Below, one piece after another: positions 18,062 through 26,852 of a DNA stretch of 64,000 nucleotides. This stretch comes from Actinoplanes sp. NBC_00393 (GTDB lineage Bacteria; Actinomycetota; Actinomycetes; Mycobacteriales; Micromonosporaceae). The stretch is taken from contig NZ_CP107942.1 in NCBI RefSeq assembly GCF_036053395.1, positions 9,208,001 to 9,272,000 on the forward strand, read 5' to 3'. Under the pieces are notes generated by a model, which had not been told where the DNA came from, did not search any database, and saw only the letters and a list, made by a program, of their open reading frames with translations. Position 1 is the first letter of the stretch, and each line of letters begins with the position of its first letter. The position numbers were made by a program, and so were the translations under genes.

Positions 18062-19085
18062 GTGACTGATATCAAGGCGCAAATGGACGCCATACCCGGC
18101 GTCGATCCGCGCGCACCTCTGCTCGAGGTCAACGACCTGCACGTCGAGTTCCGCACGCAGTACGGCGTCGCCAAGGCCGTCAACGGTGCGAACTTCTGGC
18201 TCGCCCCGGGCGAGACCCTCGCCATCCTGGGCGAGTCGGGCTGTGGCAAGTCGGTGACCGCCCAGGCGATCATGGGCATCCTGGACAGCCCTCCCGGGTT
18301 CATCACGAAGGGCGAGGTCCGCTACCGCGGGGTCGACCTGCTCACCCTGCCGGAGGAGCAGCGCCGCAAGGTGCGCGCCAACCGGATCGCGATGATCTTC
18401 CAGGACGCGCTCTCCGCGCTGAACCCGGTCTACACGGTCGGGTTCCAGCTCGGCGAGGTGTTCCGGGTGCACCGCGGGATGTCCCGGTCGGACGCCCGCA
18501 AGCGGGCCATCGAGCTGCTCGAGCAGGTCAAGATCCCGGCCGCCAAGTCCCGGGCGAACGACTTCCCGCACCAGTTCTCCGGCGGTATGCGCCAGCGCGT
18601 CATGATCGCCATGGCGCTCGCGCTCGACCCGGAGGTGCTGATCGCCGACGAGCCGACCACGGCGCTCGACGTCACCGTGCAGGCGCAGATCATGGGCCTG
18701 CTCGCGGAGCTTCAGCAGCAGCGCAACATGGGCCTCATCCTGATCACGCACGACATGGGCGTGGTCGCGGACGTCGCCGACCGGATCTCCGTGATGTACG
18801 CGGGCAAGGTCGTCGAGGAGGCCGGTGTCTACGACATCTACTCGCGGCCGGCTCACCCGTACACCCGGGCGCTGCTCGAGTCGATCCCGCGGCTCGACAT
18901 GAAGGGCCAGCAGCTCAACGTCATTCGCGGCCTGCCGCCGGCGCTGACCGACATCCCGAAGGGATGCGCGTTCAACCCGCGCTGCCGGTACGCGAAGGAT
19001 CCGTGCCGCCAGGACCCGGCGCCGCCGGCGTACGCCGTGGCGCCGCACCGTACTTCCCGTTGCCACTTCTTCCGGGAGGTTCTCG

Positions 19086-19093
<8 letters not shown>
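18062..19093 (+). CDS. Peptide-type ABC transporter ATP-binding protein (DppD-like)
   Basis: First cytoplasmic ATPase, 343 residues, GTG start. Walker A GESGCGKSVTAQ, signature FSGGMRQRVMIAMAL, Walker B VLIADEPTTALDVT and the switch His in LITHDMGVV are intact. The C-terminal oligopeptide extension has the Cys-containing GCAFNPRCRYAKDPC found in this subfamily. Works with the other four cluster products to drive uptake. Overlaps the following ATPase gene by 8 bp. Confidence 0.96.
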
Positions 19094-20093
<1,000 letters not shown>

Positions 20094-20100
20094 CATACCG

Positions 20101-20139
20101 CGAAAGGGCCGGGAGATCGCTGATCTCCCGGCCCTTTCG
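20101..20139 (+). terminator. Strong terminator after the importer operon
   Basis: A perfect 18-bp stem (20101-20118 with 20122-20139) closes a 3-nt loop, starting 7 bp after the last stop codon. Confidence 0.9.
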
Positions 20140-20349
20140 CATGGGCAGGATGCGCCGCATCCTGCCCAACGACGTGCCGAATTGGCCGGGTGTCGGTGGG
20201 ACGGCCGAAATGGATCATTCGAGGCCGGATTCGGCCACTAGATCATCAGCATCTGACCGAAAGTATGTGTATGGGTACTTAGAGTTATTTGTCCGATCTG
20301 TCATCGTCTTAACCACGGAGGGAACAACAACCCGAGGAAGGGAAAGACG

Positions 20350-20742
20350 ATGAACAAGGTGATGCGGACACTGACCATGGCGGGCCTGGGGCTGCTGGCC
20401 GGGGCGTCGATCGGAGCGCCGGCGCTGGCGGCCGAGAGCAGCGCGACGACCGCGCAGAAGCCGTCGAAGACCTCGGTGAAGCAGGACTTCGGCCGGGAGC
20501 GGATCGCCGGCTTCTACCGGACCTACCGGGCCTGCGAGCGGGCCGGCCGGATCGGCGACTTCGTCGGCAAGTGGGACCGTTACGACTGCGACCCGGTGCG
20601 CTTCGGCTTCCGCCGCGGCATGGTCGTCCTCAAGGTCGAGCGCGACCGCTTCCGCCACTTCGGCGGCCACGACCGGCACGACTTCCGTGGCCACGACAAG
20701 CACCGCTTCGGTCACCGCGACGGTTTCGGTGGCAAGCGCTGA
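20350..20742 (+). CDS. Small secreted His-rich protein of unknown function
   Basis: A 130-residue protein with a clear signal peptide (MNKVMRTLTMAGLGLLAGAS, cleaved after ALA near residue 27). The mature part has a Tyr/Arg-rich middle containing two Cys (ACERAGRIGDF and YDCDPV) that could form a disulfide, and a C-terminal tail in which His alternates with Asp, Arg, Gly and Phe (RHFGGHDRHDFRGHDKHRFG). Such tails often bind metal ions, but no family is recognised. The ATG at 20350 follows GAGGAAGGG. It stands alone behind an unusually AT-rich stretch (about 20255-20315), probably its promoter, between two terminators. Confidence 0.8.
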   Translation: MNKVMRTLTMAGLGLLAGASIGAPALAAESSATTAQKPSKTSVKQDFGRERIAGFYRTYRACERAGRIGDFVGKWDRYDCDPVRFGFRRGMVVLKVERDRFRHFGGHDRHDFRGHDKHRFGHRDGFGGKR

Positions 20743-20776
20743 CCGCCTGCTGCTGAACTGAATTTCTGTGCGCCTC

Positions 20777-20800
20777 GCCGGGCCCGTCATCGGGCCCGGC
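20777..20800. terminator. Bidirectional terminator between convergent genes
   Basis: GCCGGGCCCG (20777-20786) pairs perfectly with CGGGCCCGGC (20791-20800) over a TCAT loop, between the His-rich gene and chorismate mutase. Confidence 0.8.
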
Positions 20801-20820
20801 AGCGCTGTTTCCAGGCCTGA

Positions 20821-21111
20821 TCAGAGGGGGCCGCGGCCGGAGCGGAGCAGCAGCAGGGCGACCTGCGTGCCGTCCGGGCCCAGCGCGTTGCGGAAACGCT
20901 CGACGATCTCCCGCTCCCGGGCCAGCACGAGGCGGGTGCCGCCGCTGGCCATCCGGGTCTTACCGACCTCCTGGGAGAGACTGGCACGTTCCAGCCAGAG
21001 GTCGATGATGGCCTGATCGATCTCGTTGATCCGGTCGCGCATCTCCCGGATCTTCTCGGCGGCCGGCTCCTGGCCCGCGCCGGTTGCCTGGTCCATCACG
21101 TCGGCGGTCAT
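20821..21111 (-). CDS. aroQ: Chorismate mutase, AroQ class, monofunctional
   Basis: Rearranges chorismate to prephenate, the branch step to phenylalanine and tyrosine, in the cytosol. The 96-residue all-helical protein closely resembles M. tuberculosis Rv0948c: EKIREMRDRINEIDQAIIDL, ERASLSQEVGKTRMASGGTR, and the C-terminal ALLLLRSGRG. There is no signal peptide, so it is the intracellular form, of the type that can be activated by DAHP synthase. ATG 21111 has a GAGGAG site just upstream; an ATG five codons downstream (21096) is an alternative. Upstream on the same strand lies a Phe/Tyr leader peptide with alternative hairpins, which suggests control by attenuation. Confidence 0.95.
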   Translation of the reverse strand: MTADVMDQATGAGQEPAAEKIREMRDRINEIDQAIIDLWLERASLSQEVGKTRMASGGTRLVLAREREIVERFRNALGPDGTQVALLLLRSGRGPL

Positions 21112-21161
21112 GTCCTGCTCCTCGGGTGCTGGCGCCCCGGTCGACGACCCGGCCCGGGCAG

Positions 21162-21197
21162 CATCAAGCCCCGGGCGGGGAAGCCCGGGGCTTGATG
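21162..21197 (-). terminator. Terminator hairpin of the putative aroQ attenuator
   Basis: On the minus strand a perfect 15-bp GC-rich stem forms from 21197-21183 and 21176-21162, with a 6-nt loop. It sits between the leader peptide and aroQ. No U-tract follows, which is common in high-GC actinomycetes but lowers certainty. Confidence 0.75.
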
Positions 21198-21249
21198 TAG
21201 GTCTGTCGTTCAGGAGCGACCTACGGCTGCCGGGCCTCCGGTGCCGTAG
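21183..21249 (-). promoter_or_regulatory. Competing protector and antiterminator stems upstream of aroQ
   Basis: Minus-strand segments can pair in two exclusive ways. Protector: CTACGGC (21249-21243), which overlaps the leader's Tyr codons, with GCCGTAG (21227-21221). Antiterminator: GTAGGTC (21223-21217) with GACCTAC (21203-21197), extended by GCCCGG (21235-21230) with CCGGGC (21188-21183). The second set uses the 5' arm of the terminator, so ribosome stalling at Phe/Tyr would free the antiterminator and allow aroQ transcription. Confidence 0.65.
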
Positions 21250-21275
21250 TAAAAAAATCGCGCCTGCTGGATCAC
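21210..21275 (-). CDS. aroQ leader peptide with Phe-Phe-Tyr-Tyr codons
   Basis: A 21-codon frame (GTG 21275 to TGA 21210) encodes MIQQARFFYYGTGGPAAVGR then Ser. Codons 7-10 are TTT TTT TAC TAC: two Phe and two Tyr codons in a row, exactly the end products downstream of chorismate mutase. TTT is otherwise very rare in this GC-rich DNA, so stalling under Phe shortage is likely. The Tyr codons overlap the protector stem. A promoter-like -10 hexamer lies about 7 nt upstream, suggesting a leaderless GTG start; there is no good ribosome binding site. It is too short to be found by ordinary gene calling and is supported by position, codon content and RNA folding. Confidence 0.75.
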   Translation of the reverse strand: MIQQARFFYYGTGGPAAVGRS

Positions 21276-21281
21276 GAGCCG

Positions 21282-21311
21282 AGTATGCCCCCGCCCCGGA
21301 CGGTCCCGCAA
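21282..21311 (-). promoter_or_regulatory. Possible promoter of the aroQ leader transcript
   Basis: On the minus strand TTGCGG (21311-21306) and CATACT (21287-21282) are 18 nt apart; the predicted start of transcription coincides with the leader GTG at 21275. It lies between the 5'-nucleotidase stop and the leader. Confidence 0.45.
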
Positions 21312-21336
21312 GGAAACCGCCCGAAGCGTGGGATGT

Positions 21337-23178
21337 TTACGGCGTTGTGGTGATCCGGTTGGCCGGGCCGGGTGCGATCGGGCCGGTGCCGAGGTACGCC
21401 ACCAGCGCGTCCACGTCGAAGCCGGGTGCGGTGACCCGCCCGCTGCCCAGGGTCAGGTTGCTGAAGCCGTCGCCGCCGTTGGCCAGGAAGTCGTTCGTCG
21501 TCACCAGGTAGTTGGCGGCCGGGTCGATCGGTGTGCCGTTCAGCGCGAGGTTCGTGACCTTCGAGCCGGGTGCGGCCGAGGCCGACCAGGTGTACGTCAG
21601 ACCCGCCGACACCTGCAGGATGCGCTGGGTGGTCTGCCCGGCGAAGCCGACGAACTGCTGCTCCAGCACGTTCTTGAGCTGCGCTCCGGTGAACGTCTGG
21701 GTGACCACCAGGTTGTTGAACGGCTGGACGGTGAACGCCTCGCCGTACGTCACCTGGCCGAACGCCTCGCCGCCGGAGGACTGGTCGGCGTCCAGGTCGG
21801 CGCGGATGCCACCCGGGTTCATCAGGGCGATCTGCGCGCCGGCACCCTGCGTGTACGCCAACTGCGCGTCGGCGATCACGTCACCGAGCGGGCTCTCCCC
21901 GGCCGGATTGGCGGTCCGGACGATGTCGGCGGTGATGCTGCCGACGATCCGGTTGGCGATCGGGGCGACCGCGGTGCGGTACTTGTCCGCCACCTTCTTC
22001 GCCGCCGGATCGACGGTGTCCGGATTCTTCAGGTACGCCCCACCGGCGTCCTTCAGCCAGCCGCCGTTGCCGTCCGGCACGCCGTTCTCCACGATCACGT
22101 TCTTCGCGGTGATCGCGGTGAACCGGCCGGTCCGCTTGTCGAGCGTGTAGTCGATGTCGGTGACCAGCTGACCGTTGCTGCCGGCGCTGGTGACGACCGT
22201 GTCGGCGCCCTTGCTGTTCGGCAGCTTGCACGAGTAGAAGCGGTGGGTGTGTCCGGAGATCACGATGCTGATCGACGGGTTGAGGCCGGCGACGATCGGC
22301 ACCACCGGACCGGTGAAGTCAGTACAGTCCGACACGCCGGGAGTGGGCGTGGCCGAGCCCTGCGAGCCGCCCTCGTGCAGCAGCAGGACCTGCGCCTTGA
22401 CCCCGAAGAGGGTGAGCAGGTTGCTCCACTTGTTGGCGGTCACGATCTCGTCGGTGAAGTGCACGTTCTTGATGCCGGCCGGGTTGACGATGCTCGGGGT
22501 GCCCTCGAGCGTCATGCCGATGAAACCGACCGGGACGCCGCCGACGTACCTGATGTCGATCGGCGGCAGGATCGGCAGTCCGGTCCGGTTGTCGATCGTG
22601 TTCGCCGCGAGGTAGGTGAACTTGGCCCCGCGGAAGCCGTCGCCGTCCTGGCAGCCGTCCGTCGGGTGGCAGCCGCCGCGCTGGATGCGGATCAGCTCCG
22701 CCACACCCTCGTCGAACTCGTGGTTGCCCACCGAGCTGACCTGCAGCCCGATCGTGTTCATCAACTCGATCGTCGGCTCGTCGTGGAACGCCGCGCTGAC
22801 CAGCGGCGTCGCGCCGATCAGGTCGCCGGCGCCGGCCGTGATCGTCTGGCGGCCCTCGGCCTTGGCCTCGGCCCGCAAGTTCTTGAGATATGTCGCCAGG
22901 TACTCCACGCCGCCGGCCGGGGTACTCGTCCCGCTGGCGTTGATCACCGCACCGCTGCCGGTGGGTGGGTCGATCGCACCGTGGAAGTCGTTGTAACTGA
23001 GGAACTGGCCCTGGACGGTGGCGCCTTTCGGCGCGCCGTAGGAAGCCGACACCGGATTGAACTCCGGCGGGGGTGCGGCCGCTGCGGTCTGCGTGGTCGG
23101 GATCGCCGCCACGACTCCGGTCGCTGCCAGGAGCGCGGCAGTCAGAACGGCCCGGCCCCGGCGCTGGAGAAGAGACAT
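21337..23178 (-). CDS. Secreted 5'-nucleotidase / UDP-sugar hydrolase family protein
   Basis: Dephosphorylates extracellular nucleotides, releasing nucleosides and phosphate. The 613-residue product from ATG 23178 has a signal peptide (LTAALLAATGVVAAIPTTQT...AAA). The calcineurin-like metallophosphatase domain holds metal ligands Asp64 and His66 in SYNDFHGAI, GNHEFDEG near 151-158 and SGHTHRF. The C-terminal 5_nucleotid_C domain (about residues 385-570) includes MNPGGIRADLDA and YGEAFTVQPFNNLVV. The frame is open upstream to 23322 but that part lies in the pcrA promoter region and would bury the signal peptide. Divergent from pcrA with 86 bp between starts. Confidence 0.94.
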   Translation of the reverse strand: MSLLQRRGRAVLTAALLAATGVVAAIPTTQTAAAAPPPEFNPVSASYGAPKGATVQGQFLSYNDFHGAIDPPTGSGAVINASGTSTPAGGVEYLATYLKNLRAEAKAEGRQTITAGAGDLIGATPLVSAAFHDEPTIELMNTIGLQVSSVGNHEFDEGVAELIRIQRGGCHPTDGCQDGDGFRGAKFTYLAANTIDNRTGLPILPPIDIRYVGGVPVGFIGMTLEGTPSIVNPAGIKNVHFTDEIVTANKWSNLLTLFGVKAQVLLLHEGGSQGSATPTPGVSDCTDFTGPVVPIVAGLNPSISIVISGHTHRFYSCKLPNSKGADTVVTSAGSNGQLVTDIDYTLDKRTGRFTAITAKNVIVENGVPDGNGGWLKDAGGAYLKNPDTVDPAAKKVADKYRTAVAPIANRIVGSITADIVRTANPAGESPLGDVIADAQLAYTQGAGAQIALMNPGGIRADLDADQSSGGEAFGQVTYGEAFTVQPFNNLVVTQTFTGAQLKNVLEQQFVGFAGQTTQRILQVSAGLTYTWSASAAPGSKVTNLALNGTPIDPAANYLVTTNDFLANGGDGFSNLTLGSGRVTAPGFDVDALVAYLGTGPIAPGPANRITTTP

Positions 23179-23264
23179 GGTGAACAATGTATCGCCGGGC
23201 GCCGATGGGTGGGCCCATCTGCAGCGAATTTGTGTCGGGGGGTCGGCATACACTGGCTCCCGCG

Positions 23265-25676
23265 ATGCGACCTTCCTCAGAACCTTCCGAAACCCTGTTC
23301 TCCCTGCCCGCTGTGCGGGCACCGGAGCAGCCCCGGCCCGCCGCCCGGCCGGCGCCCCGGCGGCTGGATCCCGAGGCGCTGCTGACCGGCCTGAACGGCC
23401 CGCAGCGGGATGCGGTGACGCACTCCGGTTCTCCGCTGCTCATCGTGGCCGGCGCCGGGTCGGGCAAGACCCGGGTGCTGACGCATCGGATCGCCTATCT
23501 GCTGGCCGAGCGGGATGTGCACCCGGGCCAGATCATCGCGATCACCTTCACCAACAAGGCCGCCGGTGAGATGAAGGAGCGGGTCGCCCAGCTGGTCGGG
23601 CCGCGGGCCCGGCTGATGTGGGTGTCGACCTTCCACTCCGCCTGCGTGCGGATCCTGCGGGCCGAGCACGAGCACGCCGGGCTGAAGAGCACGTTCTCGA
23701 TCTACGACGCCGACGACTCGCGCCGCCTGATGCAGATGGTCGCCCGCGAGCTCGACCTCGACCCGAAGAGATACACGGCTCGAGGCCTGGCCGCCCAGGT
23801 GTCGAACCTGAAGAACGAGCTGGTCGAGCCGGAGGATTTCAAGGCGAAGGCGAAGGGGCCGAACGAGCGGGCCGTCGCCGAGGCGTACGAGTTGTATCAG
23901 CGGCGGCTGCGCGAGGCGCACGCGCTGGACTTCGACGACATCATCATGGCCACCGTGCACCTGCTCCAGTCGCACCCGCACGTGGCGGAGGTGTACCGCA
24001 AGCGCTTCCGGCACGTGCTGGTCGACGAGTACCAGGACACCAACCACGCGCAGTACACCCTGGTTCGCGAGCTGGTCGGCACGGAGGACCCGGCGGAGCT
24101 GTGCGTCGTCGGCGACGCCGACCAGTCGATCTACGCGTTCCGGGGCGCGACGATCCGGAACATCCTGGAGTTCGAGCGCGACTACCCCGACGCGCGGACC
24201 ATCCTGCTGGAGCAGAATTACCGGTCCACCCAGACCATCCTCTCCGCGGCGAACGCGGTCATCGACCGCAACCTCTCCCGCAAGCCGAAACGGCTCTGGA
24301 GCGATCAGGGTGCCGGCGAGCAGATCGTGGGGTATGTGGCGGACACCGAGCACGCCGAGGCGGACTGGGTGGCGCGGGAGATCGACCGGCTCACCGACAA
24401 CCACGACGTTCGGCCCGGTGACGTGGCGGTCTTCTACCGGACCAACGCCCAGTCCCGGGTGTTCGAGGAGGTGTTCATCCGCGTCGGCCTGCCGTACAAG
24501 GTGGTCGGCGGGGTGCGCTTCTACGAGCGCAAGGAGGTGCGTGACGCGCTCGGCTACCTGCGCGCGGTGGTTAACGACGACGACACCGTGAGCATCCGCC
24601 GTGTGCTGAACACACCACGCCGCGGCATCGGCGACCGGGCCGAGGCCTGCGTGGAAGCGCTGTCGTCGCGTGAGCGGATCTCGTTCGGTCAGGCGCTGCG
24701 CCGGGCCAAGGAGGCGCCGGGCATCTCGACCCGCTCGGCCAACAGCATCGCCGACTTCGTGCAACTCCTCGACGACGTGCGCGAGCTCGCCAGGACGGCG
24801 CCGCCGGAGGAGGTGCTGGAGGCGGTCCTCCAGCGGTCCGGGCTGCTCAGTGAGCTGGAGGAGAGCCTCGACCCGCAGGATCAGGGCCGGGTGGAGAACC
24901 TGCAGGAGCTGGTGAGCGTCGCCCGGGAGTACACGGAGCGGGTCGAGGCCCAGGCTGAGGAGGGTGCGGAGCAGGCGGCCACGCTGGCCGGGTTCCTCGA
25001 GCAGGTGGCCCTCGTGGCCGATGCTGATCAGATTCCCAGCGACGATCCGGACCATCAGGGTGTGGTCACGCTGATGACGCTGCACACGGCGAAAGGCCTG
25101 GAATTCCCGGTGGTCTTCCTGACCGGGCTGGAGGACGGCGTCTTTCCGCACATGCGGGCGCTCGGCGACAACACCGAGCTGGAGGAGGAGCGCCGGCTGG
25201 CGTACGTGGGGATCACCCGCGCCCGGCAGCGGCTTTACCTGTCCCGGGCGGTCACCCGGTCGGCGTGGGGGCAGCCGCAGTACAACCCGCCGTCCCGGTT
25301 CACCGACGAGTTGCCGGCCGAGCTGGTGCGCTGGGAGCGGACGGGGGGGTCGTACACGTCCTGGTCCGGCACCGGCGGCGGAGTGGGCGGCCGCGGCGGG
25401 GGAGACCGCCAGCGTGGCGGCGGCTTCGCGGGGGGTACGCCCAAGGCGCAGCGGATCGCCGAGCGGCTGGGTATCGACGGCAGCAAGCTGTCCACCGCCA
25501 GTGAGCTGAAGCAGGGCCCGAAGGTGGATCCCGGTGACCGGGTCAACCACCAGCGGTACGGGCTGGGCCGGGTGCTGGCCGTGGAAGGGCACGGGCCGGG
25601 CACCCGGGCCCAGATCGACTTCGGTGACCAGGTGATGTGGCTGGTGCTGCGGCACGCACCGATCGAGAAGATCTGA
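23265..25676 (+). CDS. pcrA: ATP-dependent DNA helicase, UvrD/PcrA family
   Basis: A superfamily 1 3'-5' helicase for nucleotide excision repair, replication restart and RecA clearance. All core motifs are present in 803 residues: Q-motif LNGPQRDAV, Walker A at 63-69 (GAGSGKT), Ia FTNKAAGEM, II at 253-259 (VDEYQDT), III GDADQSIYAFRGA, IV EQNYRST, V VTLMTLHTAKGLEFPVVFL and VI EERRLAYVGITRARQRLYLS. A Gly-rich linker (about 705-735) precedes the C-terminal Tudor-like RNA-polymerase-binding domain (DRVNHQRYGLGRVLAVEG). ATG 23265 is chosen since the upstream frame overlaps the divergent nucleotidase region. Orthologous in position to M. tuberculosis uvrD1. Confidence 0.97.
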   Translation: MRPSSEPSETLFSLPAVRAPEQPRPAARPAPRRLDPEALLTGLNGPQRDAVTHSGSPLLIVAGAGSGKTRVLTHRIAYLLAERDVHPGQIIAITFTNKAAGEMKERVAQLVGPRARLMWVSTFHSACVRILRAEHEHAGLKSTFSIYDADDSRRLMQMVARELDLDPKRYTARGLAAQVSNLKNELVEPEDFKAKAKGPNERAVAEAYELYQRRLREAHALDFDDIIMATVHLLQSHPHVAEVYRKRFRHVLVDEYQDTNHAQYTLVRELVGTEDPAELCVVGDADQSIYAFRGATIRNILEFERDYPDARTILLEQNYRSTQTILSAANAVIDRNLSRKPKRLWSDQGAGEQIVGYVADTEHAEADWVAREIDRLTDNHDVRPGDVAVFYRTNAQSRVFEEVFIRVGLPYKVVGGVRFYERKEVRDALGYLRAVVNDDDTVSIRRVLNTPRRGIGDRAEACVEALSSRERISFGQALRRAKEAPGISTRSANSIADFVQLLDDVRELARTAPPEEVLEAVLQRSGLLSELEESLDPQDQGRVENLQELVSVAREYTERVEAQAEEGAEQAATLAGFLEQVALVADADQIPSDDPDHQGVVTLMTLHTAKGLEFPVVFLTGLEDGVFPHMRALGDNTELEEERRLAYVGITRARQRLYLSRAVTRSAWGQPQYNPPSRFTDELPAELVRWERTGGSYTSWSGTGGGVGGRGGGDRQRGGGFAGGTPKAQRIAERLGIDGSKLSTASELKQGPKVDPGDRVNHQRYGLGRVLAVEGHGPGTRAQIDFGDQVMWLVLRHAPIEKI

Positions 25677-25680
25677 TCCC

Positions 25681-25705
25681 CGCGGCGCTGCTCGGCAGCG
25701 CCGCG
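25681..25705. terminator. Terminator hairpin after pcrA
   Basis: CGCGGCGCTGC (25681-25691) pairs perfectly with GCAGCGCCGCG (25695-25705) over a 3-nt loop, 5 bp after the pcrA stop and between convergent genes. Confidence 0.75.
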
Positions 25706-25764
25706 GGCAGGCTCCGGACGCTGCCGGGGCGCGCGGGCAGGCTCCGGACGCTGCCGGGGCGCGC
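25705..25764. repeat. Two exact tandem copies of a 30-bp unit
   Basis: A unit beginning GGGCAGGCTCCGGACGCTGC occupies 25705-25734 and again 25735-25764, between the pcrA terminator and the end of the M23 gene. It looks like a recent slippage duplication in non-coding DNA. Confidence 0.85.
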
Positions 25765-25772
25765 GGGCCGGC

Positions 25773-26714
25773 TCAGGCGCAGCCGGGGATCTCGACGCCG
25801 TGGTCGCGCATCCACGCGGTGGGCTCGAGGGGGTTCTGGAAGTGGCCGCGGTGGACCTCGAAGTGCAGGTGAGGGCCGGTCGAGTGGCCGGTTGAGCCCT
25901 CCTCGCCGATCTGCTCGCCGGCGCGCACGGTCTGGCCGACCGTGACCTGGATCGCGGAGAGGTGCCCGTAATGGGTGAGGTAGCCGTTGCCGTGGTCGAT
26001 CAGGATCGCGTTGCCGTAGCCGCCGTTCGGTCCGGCTGAGACCACGCGACCGGCGCCGGCCGCGACGATCGGGCTGCCGTGCGGGGCGGCCAGGTCGACA
26101 CCGGCGTGCAGGCGGCCCCAGCGCTGGCCGAAGCAGGAGGTCACGTCGGCTTTCGAGAGCGGGTGCACCCACTTCGCGTTGGTGCGGGGTTGCGCCTTCT
26201 GCTGGATCGTGACCGGGGCCGGGCGCTCCTTGCGCTGAGCTGCCGACGCGGACGCCGCGAACCCGGACGCCGTGGACCCGGATGCCGCAAGCGCGGACGC
26301 CGCAAAGCCTGAGGTCGTGGAGCCGGATGTCGTGGAGCCGGATGTCGTGGAGCCGGATGTCGTGGAGCCGGGCTTCGTGGTGGGGACGGTCGGGCCGGCT
26401 GGGTCGGCCGTACCCGTGCGGAATGCCTTGGCCGGGGCCTCGTCGCCGGCCGGCGGCACGATGGGGAGCGCGGCCGTCGGGTGCGCGGCCGTGATGTGGC
26501 CGCCGGGGGCGGAACCGGCGCCGCCGATGGGGGCCGCGGTGGCGGAGACGCTGGCTGCGCCGATGCCGGCCGCAAGTGTTGCGCTCAGCGCGGTGACCGA
26601 GAGGGCCGAGCGGCTACGGGTGGCGAAGAGTTCCGGGAACGCGGGTGCACGGTGGCGGTGCAGCAGCTCCTGACGGTGCTTGCCGCCTCGGCCTGAATGC
26701 GAATGCTGCCCCAC
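25773..26714 (-). CDS. Secreted M23-family peptidase
   Basis: A zinc endopeptidase that should cut peptidoglycan cross-bridges outside the cell. GTG 26714 has GGGGAGGG just upstream. The 313-residue protein has an Arg/His-rich N-terminus, a hydrophobic signal or anchor (about residues 35-60), a long Ser/Thr/Ala/Gly-rich linker with short tandem repeats, and a C-terminal LytM domain. Zinc ligands are visible in LHAGVDLAAPHG (HxxxD) and GPHLHFEVH (His282 and His284). The C-terminus ends in a free Cys. Neighbouring M23 gene at 26853 shares the catalytic layout but little linker sequence. Corresponds in position to Rv0950c of M. tuberculosis. Confidence 0.93.
   Translation of the reverse strand: MGQHSHSGRGGKHRQELLHRHRAPAFPELFATRSRSALSVTALSATLAAGIGAASVSATAAPIGGAGSAPGGHITAAHPTAALPIVPPAGDEAPAKAFRTGTADPAGPTVPTTKPGSTTSGSTTSGSTTSGSTTSGFAASALAASGSTASGFAASASAAQRKERPAPVTIQQKAQPRTNAKWVHPLSKADVTSCFGQRWGRLHAGVDLAAPHGSPIVAAGAGRVVSAGPNGGYGNAILIDHGNGYLTHYGHLSAIQVTVGQTVRAGEQIGEEGSTGHSTGPHLHFEVHRGHFQNPLEPTAWMRDHGVEIPGCA
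26314..26370. repeat. 15-bp tandem repeat in the M23 linker
   Basis: The unit GTCGTGGAGCCGGAT is repeated about 3.8 times. On the coding (minus) strand it gives repeats of Ser-Thr-Thr-Ser-Gly in the extracellular linker; since 15 is a multiple of three, copy-number changes keep the frame. Confidence 0.9.
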
Positions 26715-26735
26715 GCGAAGTGCCCTCCCCGACTG

Positions 26736-26756
26736 ACGTGACGTTTGCTGTCACGT
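26736..26756. promoter_or_regulatory. 7-7-7 dyad in the M23 leader
   Basis: ACGTGAC (26736-26742) and GTCACGT (26750-26756) are perfect inverted arms with a 7-nt spacer, 21 nt upstream of the GTG at 26714. It could be a repressor site or an RNA hairpin near the ribosome binding site. Confidence 0.45.
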
Positions 26757-26852
26757 TCCTGTCGGTCCGGGGCACCGGGTCACTGACCGGAAGGAGCGGG
26801 GTTCTACCAATATGCAACCGAGGTGTTTGACCCCGGTGAGGTGGGGAAGAGA

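Noticed and set aside
25705..25764. A CRISPR-like array
   Set aside because: Only two adjacent copies with no spacers; it is a plain tandem duplication.
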